DNA of 59,464 nt, taken from an uncultured Pelagibacteraceae bacterium (lineage in GTDB: Bacteria > Pseudomonadota > Alphaproteobacteria > Pelagibacterales > Pelagibacteraceae). This document shows, in pieces, positions 14,726-23,828 of this stretch; within the stretch, counting starts at the first letter, position 1, and each line of letters opens with the position of its first letter. Made by a program: the position numbers and the translations under genes. The notes below the pieces were generated by a model. It saw only the letters and a list, made by a program, of their open reading frames with translations, was not told where the DNA came from and ran no database searches. The stretch lies in the NCBI GenBank assembly GCA_902524635.1, contig CABZDY010000003.1, positions 1-59,464 on the forward strand. Reading direction: 5' to 3'.

Positions 14726-15118
14726 TTATTTGAGAAAGTTGTCTACTTCTACTTGATAACCTTCAACTAAACGATTTGTTTCATTTGCCATTCCAACAAT
14801 TGCAATCATCTCATTTATCATTCCATCTGTGGCACCTTTTTTTCTGGCAGCTAAAGAATGAGATTTAATACAATATTCACAATTGTTAGTAATTGAAACT
14901 GCAACATATATGAGCTCCTTTACGGCAGGGTCTAATTCACCTTTTCCCATTACTTGCTGTAATGATCTCCAGGTTCTTTCTAATGTTTCAGGACTATTAG
15001 CCATTGTTTTCCAAAAATTCGGAATTTCTGTTATTTGTCGAGCCTCTTTTATTTCATCAAAAATTTCTTTTACCTTTCCAGTAGCTTCATTTTCAGAAAT
15101 TTTTTTAAATATTGTCAT
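14726..15118 (-). CDS. Carboxymuconolactone decarboxylase / AhpD-like protein
   Basis: A 130-residue protein with the redox CxxC of the AhpD fold in NNCEYCIKSHSLAARKKG, the His three residues after the second Cys being the expected proton relay. Such proteins act as alkylhydroperoxidases. The arrangement YVAVSITNNCEYC is typical. An AAAGGAGAA ribosome site lies before the ATG. It is downstream of the peptide ABC genes on the same strand. Confidence 0.9.
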   Translation of the reverse strand: MTIFKKISENEATGKVKEIFDEIKEARQITEIPNFWKTMANSPETLERTWRSLQQVMGKGELDPAVKELIYVAVSITNNCEYCIKSHSLAARKKGATDGMINEMIAIVGMANETNRLVEGYQVEVDNFLK

Positions 15119-15130
15119 AATTTTCTCCTT

Positions 15131-16813
15131 TTAGTTATAAATTGATTCAATTTTTGGCATTAATTTAAGTAGTTCCTTAGTATAATTATGTTTAGGATTT
15201 TTAAACAACTCTTCTGTTTCAGACACTTCGCATAACCTTCCATCTTTAAGCACAGCTATTTTATCACACATTTGTCTAACAACGGGTAAATCATGGCTAA
15301 TAAATAAAATAGTGAGATTTAACTGTTCTTGAAGATCTTTTAATAAGTTTAATATTTGAGCTTGAATGCTTACGTCTAATGCTGATGTAGGTTCATCGCA
15401 CACAAGAAGTCTTGGTTGGGTTGCTAGTGCCCTTGCTATTGATATTCTTTGTCTTTGTCCCCCTGAAAATTCATGGGGATATCTGATTGCAGACTGTTGA
15501 GTTAATTCAACAGATTCTAATAAATCATGAATATAACTATCTAAATCACTAGATTTTATATCTGGATTATGAAGTTTAATAGGTTCTGCAATAATTTCCT
15601 TTACTTTTAGTCTTCCATTTAACGAAGAAAATGGATCCTGAAATATCATTTGAATTTGTTTTCTAAATTTAAGTAGATCTTTGTTTTTTTTAATTTTGGT
15701 AACATTAACACTATCAAAATAAATATCTCCAGAACTAGGCTTAAACAAATTAACAACCATTTTTGCTATTGTTGTTTTTCCACTTCCACTTTCACCAACT
15801 AAGCCAAAAGACTGTCCTTCTTTTATATTTAGTGAGACATCATCTACAGCCATTACAGAATTCTTTGTATTCTCTGTGAAAAAACTATCATCAAAAGATT
15901 TACTTAAGTTTTTTATTTCAATTAAATTTTGATCAACAATTATCTTTTTGGACCACCTATTTAATATTTTAATGTTATTATTTTGATTATTAACATTCTT
16001 CTTTTCAATTATTGTAAATCTAGATATTTTTTTATTAGTCGGTGGAACAGAGCTAACTAAACTTTTTGTGTATTTTTCCTTAGGCTCAACCAATACTTGT
16101 TTGGTTAAACCTATTTCAACTAAGTCTCCATTTTTCATTACAGCTACTCTATCTGTAGTTTCAGCGATAACTCCCATATCGTGAGTAATAAGTATTACAG
16201 CTAAGTTTCTTTCTTTTGTTAATCTTTTTATTAATTCAAGAATTTGAGACTGAATAGAAACATCTAGTGCTGTAGTTGGTTCATCTGCAATTAATAACTC
16301 AGGCTCGCAACATAAAGCAAGAGAAATAACAACTCTTTGTCTCATGCCACCAGAAAATTGGTGAGGATAATTATAAAACCTTTTTTCGGCATCCTTGATC
16401 CCTACCTCTTTTAATAGATTAATTGCTTTATTTTTTGCATCATCTGAACTTAAATTTAAATGTGTCTGTATTGTTTCTATAAGCTGTTCACCGATTGTAA
16501 GAATTGGATTTAAAGAGGTTTGAGGATCTTGAAATATTAATCCAATTTTTTTTCCTCGATACTGAACAATTGTTTCTGGATTTTCGCTAATATTAGTTTC
16601 TCCCATCAATATTGATCCACTGGAAACTTTACCTGGTTCATCAATTAAATTTACAATGGCATTAGCGACAGTACTTTTTCCAGAACCAGACTCTCCAACT
16701 AATCCAACAATTTCACCTTTTTTAATATCTATATTGATATTCTTTGCAGCATTTACAGTTTCTTTTCTCATTTTATAGTCGACACTCAAATTATTTATTT
16801 TTAAAAAAGTCAT
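15131..16813 (-). CDS. Peptide-type ABC transporter, fused double ATP-binding protein
   Basis: A 560-residue protein with two complete ATPase domains (DppD and DppF type in one chain, as in YejF/GsiA). Domain 1: Walker A GESGSGKST, signature FSGGMRQRV, Walker B LLIADEP. Domain 2: GESGSGKTT, FSGGQRQRI, LLVCDEP. Each domain is followed by the oligopeptide-type C-terminal segment (VSSVPPTNKKIS; LLKLMPKIE). It powers the permeases encoded just upstream, overlapping the dppC-like gene by 4 bases. Confidence 0.94.
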   Translation of the reverse strand: MTFLKINNLSVDYKMRKETVNAAKNINIDIKKGEIVGLVGESGSGKSTVANAIVNLIDEPGKVSSGSILMGETNISENPETIVQYRGKKIGLIFQDPQTSLNPILTIGEQLIETIQTHLNLSSDDAKNKAINLLKEVGIKDAEKRFYNYPHQFSGGMRQRVVISLALCCEPELLIADEPTTALDVSIQSQILELIKRLTKERNLAVILITHDMGVIAETTDRVAVMKNGDLVEIGLTKQVLVEPKEKYTKSLVSSVPPTNKKISRFTIIEKKNVNNQNNNIKILNRWSKKIIVDQNLIEIKNLSKSFDDSFFTENTKNSVMAVDDVSLNIKEGQSFGLVGESGSGKTTIAKMVVNLFKPSSGDIYFDSVNVTKIKKNKDLLKFRKQIQMIFQDPFSSLNGRLKVKEIIAEPIKLHNPDIKSSDLDSYIHDLLESVELTQQSAIRYPHEFSGGQRQRISIARALATQPRLLVCDEPTSALDVSIQAQILNLLKDLQEQLNLTILFISHDLPVVRQMCDKIAVLKDGRLCEVSETEELFKNPKHNYTKELLKLMPKIESIYN

Positions 16814-17748
16814 TTTTTTAGCCTTGGGTTAAGCGTATCCCTCATCCAATCTCCTAATAAATTAATCGAGAAAGCAAGAATAACTAAGAATATTGCAGGA
16901 AAGAATGTTATCCACCATTCACCTGAAAATAAAAAATCATTTCCTAATCTAATTAAAGTACCCAATGAAGGTGTTGTAGGAGGAACTCCCACCCCTAAAA
17001 AACTCAATGTCGATTCTGCAATTATAGCAAGAGCTAGACCTATTGTACCTATTACCAAAATAGGTCTCATTATATTCGGCAATATATGCTTAAACATAAT
17101 AAGTAAATTTGAAACACCTATAATTGATGAGGCTGAAACATAATCTTTATTTTTTTCTACTAAGGTTGCTGCACGAGAAACTCTTGCAAATTGGGGCCAT
17201 TCTGAAATTCCTATAGCAAAAATTAAAACATATATTGCCATCTCATCATGCATTTCTCTGGTGATGATACCTCTTGCAATACCATCAACCAATAAAGCCA
17301 TTAATATACTCGGTACTGTTAGCTGAACATCTGTTAATCTCATTACAATCATTTCATATTTTCCACCAAAGTAACCTGCCGTTAAACCCAGTGAGACACC
17401 TAAGATTAGACTAAAGATAATTGCTGAGAATCCAACTATTAATGAAATTCGCGAACCATAAAGAATTGTTGAAAGCATATCTCTTCCTTGTCCATCTGTA
17501 CCTAAGATAAATTTTGCCATACCATCCTCGGTCCAAGAAGGAGGAGTAAAAGCCTCCATTAAAGATAATGATGCTGGGTCAAATGGGTTATGAGGTGTAA
17601 CAAACTCAACAAAAAAAGAGCAAAAGAAAATTATTAATAATATTATTGATGATACAATTGCAGTTGGAGATTTAATAAAACTAAAGTAAATGTCGCTATC
17701 TCTTAGTTTTTCCCAAGAATTTAGTGTTTTTTTATCCACTTGTAGCAT
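16810..17748 (-). CDS. dppC: Peptide-type ABC transporter permease (DppC-like)
   Basis: Inner-membrane permease, about 312 residues, with an N-terminal OppC-type segment, EAA loop (YVSASSIIGVSNLLIMFKHI), and the GVPPTTPSLGTLI motif of the family. The start is uncertain: I give the ATG at 17748, which overlaps the upstream permease; a GTG at 17739 and frames further upstream to 17775 are alternatives. It pairs with the DppB-like subunit. Confidence 0.9.
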   Translation of the reverse strand: MLQVDKKTLNSWEKLRDSDIYFSFIKSPTAIVSSIILLIIFFCSFFVEFVTPHNPFDPASLSLMEAFTPPSWTEDGMAKFILGTDGQGRDMLSTILYGSRISLIVGFSAIIFSLILGVSLGLTAGYFGGKYEMIVMRLTDVQLTVPSILMALLVDGIARGIITREMHDEMAIYVLIFAIGISEWPQFARVSRAATLVEKNKDYVSASSIIGVSNLLIMFKHILPNIMRPILVIGTIGLALAIIAESTLSFLGVGVPPTTPSLGTLIRLGNDFLFSGEWWITFFPAIFLVILAFSINLLGDWMRDTLNPRLKK

Positions 17749-18715
17749 CACCTTTAACTCGAATTCTAGGATCAATAAAATAATATAGAATATCTACAAT
17801 AAAATTTATCATCACAAATACAAAAGCTATAAATACTAAATAAGCCGACATAATTGGTATATCTACGAATTGAACCGCCTGAATAAATAAAAAGCCCATA
17901 CCAGGCCATTGAAAAACAGTTTCGGTAATAATTGAGAAAGCAACTAATGTACCTATGTTTATTCCTGCTATAGTTATGACAGGAATTAATCCATTTTTTA
18001 GTGCATGTTTATAGTTAATACTTTTTTCACTTATGCCTCGAGCTCTGGCAAATTTAATATAATCGGTTTGTAATATTTCCATCATCTCAGCTCTTACTAA
18101 TCTAATTATATATGTCATTTGAAAAAGACTAAGTGTTACAGATGGAAGTATAATTGCTTTCAATCCTGAAACTGTTAAAAGTCCAGTAGTCCAAAATCCT
18201 AAGTCAATCACTTCTCCTCTTCCAAAGGATGGGAGTACACCTAATATTACTGCGAATAAATAAATAAAAAGTATACCAATTACAAAAGTTGGAAGAGATA
18301 CTCCTAAGAGTGATATGGCCAATATAAAATCACTCAAAAAACCTTCTCTATTAATACCTGTGTACACTCCTAATAATGTTCCTGAAACTAATGCAATTAA
18401 TGCAGAAATTAAAACTAATTCCATAGTTGCTGGCAATCTTTCAATAATTAATTCTGAAACTGGTCTTCTTAGCTGATATGAAATCCCAAATTCCCCTTTA
18501 GAAGCATTTACTACAAACCTTGAAAATTGAATATGTATTGGATCAGTCAGTCCAAGAGTTTCTCTTAATTCTGCTCTTTCTTCATCAGAAGTTTCTTCAC
18601 CAACCATATTGTTAATTGGATCACCCACAAAGTTAAATAAAGAAAACGAAACAAATGATACAACAAGCATCACTATTACTGACTGAAACAGACGTTTGAA
18701 AAAATACTTTATCAA
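17732..18715 (-). CDS. dppB: Peptide-type ABC transporter permease (DppB-like)
   Basis: Inner-membrane permease of 327 residues with the DppB N-terminus (KYFFKRLFQSVIVMLVVSFV), DPI substrate-family motif (LGLTDPIHIQFSRF), six membrane segments and EAA loop (YIKFARARGISEKSINYKHA). It sits between the binding protein gene and the second permease gene. Confidence 0.93.
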   Translation of the reverse strand: MIKYFFKRLFQSVIVMLVVSFVSFSLFNFVGDPINNMVGEETSDEERAELRETLGLTDPIHIQFSRFVVNASKGEFGISYQLRRPVSELIIERLPATMELVLISALIALVSGTLLGVYTGINREGFLSDFILAISLLGVSLPTFVIGILFIYLFAVILGVLPSFGRGEVIDLGFWTTGLLTVSGLKAIILPSVTLSLFQMTYIIRLVRAEMMEILQTDYIKFARARGISEKSINYKHALKNGLIPVITIAGINIGTLVAFSIITETVFQWPGMGFLFIQAVQFVDIPIMSAYLVFIAFVFVMINFIVDILYYFIDPRIRVKGDATSG

Positions 18716-18733
18716 TTTAAGAAATATTTATAC

Positions 18734-18766
18734 TTATAAGCCCTTTGTTAAACAAAGGGCTTATAA
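18734..18766 (-). terminator. Hairpin between dppA and dppB
   Basis: A perfect 14-bp stem (18734-18747 with 18753-18766) and a 5-base loop lie 10 bases after the binding-protein stop. The minus-strand U tract lies before, not after the stem, so intercistronic stabilisation or attenuation is likelier than full termination. Confidence 0.7.
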
Positions 18767-18776
18767 AAAAAGTTAT

Positions 18777-20339
18777 TTATTTAAAACTTGCAAAACGGAA
18801 TAATGGTTCATTATTCGGTCTTATTGGAACATCTACATTTTTTTTAGTTGCCCAAGAAATTACTTGGTGATGTAGAGGAAGATATGAAATATCATCTTTT
18901 ACAATTTTCCAAGCATTTGCAATAGCTGCATTTCTTTTATCTAGGTCAACTTCACCTTCCATAACTCTTATAGCAGCATCAACTTCGCTGTTGCTAAAGT
19001 TTACTTTATTCCAGCTAGCACCTGACTCATACAGATAATGAAAAACATAATGACTATCTAATGTTGGAACTCCCCATCCTAGCATATAGAAGTCACCTTT
19101 ATCTTCTTTAAGCTCTTTAAAGTGTTTACTTTTAGTTTGAGCAAATAAGTTTACATTAACGCCTATTTTACCTAACATTCCAACTACTGCAGTGCAAATT
19201 GCTTCATCGTTTACATACCTGTCGTTAGGGCATCTTAGTTCAACATCAAAACCTTTTGGATATCCTGCATCAGCTAATAATTTTTTTGCGGCATCAACAT
19301 CATAAGGCAATCTTTTATCTAGATCTTGTGTGTATCCATTTACACCAGGAAAAGTTATTATACCCGCAGGCTCACTAAGGTCTCTCATTACTTTTTTCTT
19401 TATTGCTTCAATATCTATTGCTTGATAAAGCGCCTGTCTCACCTCTTTTTTCTTAAATGGATTATCACCTGTATTTCCAGATCTTAATTTATCTGCTGCT
19501 TGGTCCATACCTAAAAAGATTGTACGCATTTGAGCAGTACTCACTACTTCATGATCTGAAGAATTTCCAATTCTAGCTAAGTCTTGAACTGGAGCATCAG
19601 TTACTAAATCAACTTCACCAGATAATAATGCTGCAACTCTTGTAGCTGAGTTTTTAATTGGTAAAAGATGTATTTCACTAACACTATTATCTTTCATTGA
19701 ACCCCACCAATTACTATTTCTCTCAAATACTGTCTTAGTATTTGGCTCTCTTAGAGTAATTTTGAATGGTCCAGTTCCCATAGCATTAGTTGCTGAGAAT
19801 GTTTCTTCCCCGCCATCCCAGTTTTGTGAAACTGTCGCTCCAAAATCAATAGACCATTTTTTAGACATTATAAATATATTTGATAATTGGTTTAAAAGAA
19901 TTGGATTTGGTTTACTTGTGCTTACTTGAACAGTGTAGTTATCAATTTCTTTAACATCAGAAATTGTACTTATGTATTCTTTAAAATCTGATGTAGGTTG
20001 TTTTGCTCTCAATATACTAAACACAACATCTTTTGCTGTCATATCTGTACCATCAGAAAATTTTACATCTTTTCTTAAATTAAAGACCCAAGTATTTGGA
20101 TCAGTTGTTTTCCAATCAGTTGCAAGTTGAGGTTCAATACTCATATCTAAACCTCTTGTTACAAGTGCTTCATAGACCTGTCTTGAAACTTGTGTTGTAG
20201 GACCTTCATTTTGGGCATGAGGATCCAAAGTTAAACTATCTCCTTGCATAGACCATTTAATTGTTTTCGCGTATGAATGTGTTGATACAAAAACAAATAA
20301 AATTGCAAAGAAAATTTTAATAAAATTTTTAAATTTCAT
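18777..20339 (-). CDS. dppA: Periplasmic peptide-type binding protein (DppA/OppA family)
   Basis: A 520-residue family-5 solute-binding protein. Signal peptide 1-24 (cleaved after HSYA). It has family motifs near the start (DSLTLDPHAQNEG, VYEALVTRGLD) and FSDGTDMTAKDVVFS. It captures peptides or related compounds (glutathione, opines, nickel complexes in relatives). It has a strong AGGAGG site and a candidate promoter. The ligand is undetermined. Confidence 0.92.
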   Translation of the reverse strand: MKFKNFIKIFFAILFVFVSTHSYAKTIKWSMQGDSLTLDPHAQNEGPTTQVSRQVYEALVTRGLDMSIEPQLATDWKTTDPNTWVFNLRKDVKFSDGTDMTAKDVVFSILRAKQPTSDFKEYISTISDVKEIDNYTVQVSTSKPNPILLNQLSNIFIMSKKWSIDFGATVSQNWDGGEETFSATNAMGTGPFKITLREPNTKTVFERNSNWWGSMKDNSVSEIHLLPIKNSATRVAALLSGEVDLVTDAPVQDLARIGNSSDHEVVSTAQMRTIFLGMDQAADKLRSGNTGDNPFKKKEVRQALYQAIDIEAIKKKVMRDLSEPAGIITFPGVNGYTQDLDKRLPYDVDAAKKLLADAGYPKGFDVELRCPNDRYVNDEAICTAVVGMLGKIGVNVNLFAQTKSKHFKELKEDKGDFYMLGWGVPTLDSHYVFHYLYESGASWNKVNFSNSEVDAAIRVMEGEVDLDKRNAAIANAWKIVKDDISYLPLHHQVISWATKKNVDVPIRPNNEPLFRFASFK

Positions 20340-20359
20340 TTTTCCTCCTAATTATTACA

Positions 20360-20388
20360 AATAAAATTAAACCTGATTAATGGGTCAA
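20360..20388 (-). promoter_or_regulatory. Candidate promoter of the dpp-like operon
   Basis: On the minus strand TTGACC (20388-20383) is spaced 17 bases from TTTATT (20365-20360), and AGGAGG follows directly before the dppA ATG. The -35 box is good, the -10 box weak. Confidence 0.35.
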
Positions 20389-20410
20389 CTACAAGGGTAA
20401 AATAGGTAAC

Positions 20411-21142
20411 TTAATTGTTAAGAATGATATCGTTTTTAAACTTTGTATATAAAATTTTTGAATAATTATTCATATTTATCATATTTTCTTTAGCCTCTTT
20501 ATCAAATTTTTCCAGAGCACCATGTCCTAATTGATTTTCTAATGCTGACTTATATTCAGGGACGCAACCCCAATCATTTACAGTTGTATCTTTAATCTCT
20601 ATGTGGAATTGAATGCCATAAGCATTGTTTTTATATCGAAATATTTGATATTTTGTTTCTTTTGATGAAGCAATTAATGTTACATCTCTATTTTTTTCTA
20701 ATTCATGAACTTCATAAGAATGCCATTGTAATGATGTAATTTTTTCTGGAAAATCTGCAAAAAGTATATCTTTATTTTTTTCATCCAAAAAGTTTATATC
20801 CAACATTCCAATTTCAGGATTATTAGTTTTAACTACATTTCCTCCTATTACTTCTCCTAGTAACTGACATCCTAAACAAAAACCTAAGTATGGCTTATTT
20901 AATTCTACAACGAACTCTTTAATTTTTTTTTTTTCTTCGATGAGCCAAGGAAAATCCTTTTCCATCCAAGTATCCATAGGTCCACCCATACATAGCATAC
21001 CGTCAAAAAAATTTAAATTATTCGGAATTTTTTCGCCTTCATCTAATTCAATAGTTGTAATATTAACTCCATCTTTAATCATTAAATCTTTTATATAACC
21101 AGGATCTTCAATATTTATGTGTTGAAGAACAAGAATTTCCAT
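20411..21142 (-). CDS. Class I glutamine amidotransferase-like protein
   Basis: A 243-residue stand-alone amidotransferase domain. The nucleophile elbow is YLGFCLGCQLLGEVIGG, with the Cys of FCLGCQ as candidate, and the His-x-Glu partner is in GIQFHIEI. It resembles the GuaA-like proteins that hydrolyse gamma-glutamyl compounds. The substrate is unknown. It starts 2 bases from the HisN-like gene end, same strand. Confidence 0.85.
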   Translation of the reverse strand: MEILVLQHINIEDPGYIKDLMIKDGVNITTIELDEGEKIPNNLNFFDGMLCMGGPMDTWMEKDFPWLIEEKKKIKEFVVELNKPYLGFCLGCQLLGEVIGGNVVKTNNPEIGMLDINFLDEKNKDILFADFPEKITSLQWHSYEVHELEKNRDVTLIASSKETKYQIFRYKNNAYGIQFHIEIKDTTVNDWGCVPEYKSALENQLGHGALEKFDKEAKENMINMNNYSKILYTKFKNDIILNN

Positions 21143-21144
21143 TA

Positions 21145-21948
21145 TTATACGATGGGTTTTAGCAAACCTAATATTTTTTTATGAATTATTTTATTAGATG
21201 ATACTGCTACATGTCCTGCTTGCTTTGCGTCTTTATTATTCCAAGTTGTAGTAATACCACCAGATGCATTGATAATTGGTATTAGTGGATGAATGTCCCA
21301 AATTTTATTATTGCATTGCAATACAACATCAATTCTACCTTCACATATCTGAGCATATGACAATGCATCTGAACAAGGGAATTGTATCAATTTAATTAGT
21401 TTTGGAATTTTTTTTTGTTGATTTAATGAAATTACTCCATGAAAACCAGCAGTTAATTTGATATCTTTAAATTTAACACTCTTGTTGACTGATATTTTTT
21501 TTCTTTTTTTATTTTCAACAACATATGCAATTTTTGGAGATTGATTATAATAATATTTGTTTAACATTGGGAAGTTTGCCAAACCAAATATTGGATTGCC
21601 TTTATAATTTACTGATATTAAATTACTCCAAGTAGGACTTCCTATAACAAATGACCTAGTTCCATCAATTGGATCAATTACCCAACTAAAATCACTTTTA
21701 GTTTTTTTGTAACCAAATTCTTCTCCAATAATTTGATGACCAGGAAATTTTTTGCCTATCTTTGCTCTAATGAATTTTTCAAAAGCTTTATCGCATGTAG
21801 TAACAGGGTCATATCCTTTGCCAAGTAATTTATTATTAACTTTAAAAGGCTTATTAAGTTTTTTAAAATAAAAATTCGTTAAATCAATTGCAAGTTGGTT
21901 CAAAAACTTTGGAAATTGATTATTTTTAATTATTAGATTGTTATCCAT
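21145..21948 (-). CDS. Inositol-monophosphatase-family phosphatase (HisN-type)
   Basis: A Mg-dependent phosphatase of 267 residues. Metal ligands are in GEEFGYKK and WVIDPIDGTRSF, and the second metal motif is IWDIHPLIPIINASGG. The HisN-like features are VIDPIDGTRSFVIGSPTW and the ending AALIP-like block, so histidinol-phosphate phosphatase is the best guess; inositol monophosphatase or other small-molecule phosphatase activity is the alternative. Confidence 0.82.
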   Translation of the reverse strand: MDNNLIIKNNQFPKFLNQLAIDLTNFYFKKLNKPFKVNNKLLGKGYDPVTTCDKAFEKFIRAKIGKKFPGHQIIGEEFGYKKTKSDFSWVIDPIDGTRSFVIGSPTWSNLISVNYKGNPIFGLANFPMLNKYYYNQSPKIAYVVENKKRKKISVNKSVKFKDIKLTAGFHGVISLNQQKKIPKLIKLIQFPCSDALSYAQICEGRIDVVLQCNNKIWDIHPLIPIINASGGITTTWNNKDAKQAGHVAVSSNKIIHKKILGLLKPIV

Positions 21949-21997
21949 AATTCCAAATACTACTTAATTTCTCTTGATTAAAGATATTTTTTAATTA

Positions 21998-23116
21998 ATG
22001 CTCAATTTTATGAAAATTGAATTAGATAATAATAAGGTTTTCTTTAGAGATGAAAATCTGAATGAAGAAATTCATCCTTTTTGGCTTAGAGAAAGAGTAG
22101 AAAATGTTGAATTATTGGATCAAAAGACACAACAGAGACTCTTTGATCCAAGCACTATGGAGTCTGACGTTATTATCAAATCAGCAATAATTGAAAAAGA
22201 CCTATTAAACATAACTTTTTCAGATGGAATAGAAACTAAAATTGATATTAATAAAATAATTCGAGAATTTAAAAATTCCAACTCAATCAATAAAATAAAA
22301 GAAAAAGTAAAATGGACTTCTTCGCTTAATGAAGTAAAAAAATTCAATTTTCATGAGACTATTTATGAAAGTGTTGAAATGCATGAATTACTTGCATCTT
22401 TTTACAAGTATGGATTTGCAATTTTAAAGAATGTTCCGACCCATGATAATTATTTAATAAAATTTGCTAACTCTGTAGGCAGTGTTAGAAGAACTAATTT
22501 TGGTGAACACTTTAATGTTTCATCAAAACCTAATCCTAATGATCTTGCATATACACCTTTACCTTTGGCTCCTCATACCGATAATCCATATAGAAATCCA
22601 GTCCCTTGTATTCAGATATTGCATTGTATTGAAAATGAAGTAACTGGTGGTTTATCTACGTTGGTCGATGGTTACACTGTTACTGAAGATTTAAAAAAGG
22701 ACTTTCCTGAATATTATGAAATATTAACTAAAGTAAAAGTAAAATTTAAATTTATTGATAAAGATGTAATTCTAGAAGACTGGTCTGAATTAATAGAGAT
22801 CGATGAAAATAAGAACTTTAAACAAGTTAGATTTAGTCCTCGACTTGATTACGTGCCGGTTTTAAAAAAAGAGGAACTAGACATTTATTATAAAGCTAGA
22901 AAAAAATTATCTGATTTATATAACTCCGATTTCTATAGAATAGAATTTAAATTAATTTCTGGGGATTTAATTATGATGGATAATTACAGATTACTGCATG
23001 GTAGAACAGAATTTGATCCAAATGAGGGTAAAAGATTTTTACAAGGGTGTTATATTGAATATGATAGTACTGATAGCAAACTTAGACATTTACAAAGAAA
23101 GTTTAATATAAATTAA
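21998..23116 (+). CDS. Gamma-butyrobetaine-hydroxylase-like 2-oxoglutarate dioxygenase
   Basis: A Fe(II)/2-oxoglutarate oxygenase of 372 residues. The N-terminal domain has HPFWLRERV and QRLFDPS, typical of the gamma-butyrobetaine hydroxylase group; the catalytic domain gives His193-x-Asp195 (PHTDNPYRNP) and distal His334 (RLLHGRTEF). Substrates in this group are trimethylammonium compounds (gamma-butyrobetaine, trimethyllysine, trimethylaminoethylphosphonate), which suits an osmolyte scavenger. The start may instead be the ATG at 22010; neither has a clear ribosome site. It is a lone plus-strand gene. Confidence 0.87.
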   Translation: MLNFMKIELDNNKVFFRDENLNEEIHPFWLRERVENVELLDQKTQQRLFDPSTMESDVIIKSAIIEKDLLNITFSDGIETKIDINKIIREFKNSNSINKIKEKVKWTSSLNEVKKFNFHETIYESVEMHELLASFYKYGFAILKNVPTHDNYLIKFANSVGSVRRTNFGEHFNVSSKPNPNDLAYTPLPLAPHTDNPYRNPVPCIQILHCIENEVTGGLSTLVDGYTVTEDLKKDFPEYYEILTKVKVKFKFIDKDVILEDWSELIEIDENKNFKQVRFSPRLDYVPVLKKEELDIYYKARKKLSDLYNSDFYRIEFKLISGDLIMMDNYRLLHGRTEFDPNEGKRFLQGCYIEYDSTDSKLRHLQRKFNIN

Positions 23117-23117
23117 C

Positions 23118-23828
23118 TTATCCTATGCTCTGTAGAAAAGGCATATATTCAAGAAGATAATAACCTAAAGCTTGCAACTGGTTAGTAATCATTAGGATTC
23201 CTGTAATTAGAAGAAGAGACCCCCCAAACATATTTATCATCTTCATCTTGGCTTTAAGGTTTTTTGAAAAAATCATAAACTTTTGTATCAAATAACCTGA
23301 TAGAACAAAGGGAATTGCTAGTCCAAGGGAATAAAACGATAAAAGACCAATCCCTTTGTTAATACTATCTTCAGTCGATGCAATTGCAAGAATTGATCCT
23401 AGAATTGGACCAATACATGGTGTCCAACCAAAGCCAAAAGCCATCCCAATTAAAATAGAACTTATTATTCCTGTATTATTATTTGTTTGAAATCTTTTTT
23501 CATAATTTAAAAACTTTAGATTTATAAGTCCCAATATTTGTAGCGAAAATATAATTATGATTATTCCAGCCCCAATTCTGAGTTGATATGAATTATCTAA
23601 AATTAGTGAACCTAAAAATGTAGCTGTTGCTCCAAAACTTATGAATACAATAGAAAATCCAACTGCAAATAAAATAATAGGAAAAATATTTACAGTTTTT
23701 TTTTCAAGCAATTCATTAAGAGTTGATCCTGATATATATGATATATATCCTGGTATTAAAGGCAGAACACATGGAGATAAAAAGCTAAGTAAACCAGCTC
23801 CAAAAGCTAAAATAAATTCAATCATCAT
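23118..23828 (-). CDS. ccdA: CcdA-type thiol-disulfide transmembrane protein
   Basis: A 236-residue, six-helix membrane protein of the CcdA/DsbD family that carries reducing power to the periplasm, e.g. for cytochrome c maturation. Conserved features are FLSPCVLPLIPGYISYISG near the start and GFGWTPCIGPILGSIL in the fourth helix region, each giving one of the two redox Cys. It overlaps the ppc stop by 4 bases. Confidence 0.92.
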   Translation of the reverse strand: MMIEFILAFGAGLLSFLSPCVLPLIPGYISYISGSTLNELLEKKTVNIFPIILFAVGFSIVFISFGATATFLGSLILDNSYQLRIGAGIIIIIFSLQILGLINLKFLNYEKRFQTNNNTGIISSILIGMAFGFGWTPCIGPILGSILAIASTEDSINKGIGLLSFYSLGLAIPFVLSGYLIQKFMIFSKNLKAKMKMINMFGGSLLLITGILMITNQLQALGYYLLEYMPFLQSIG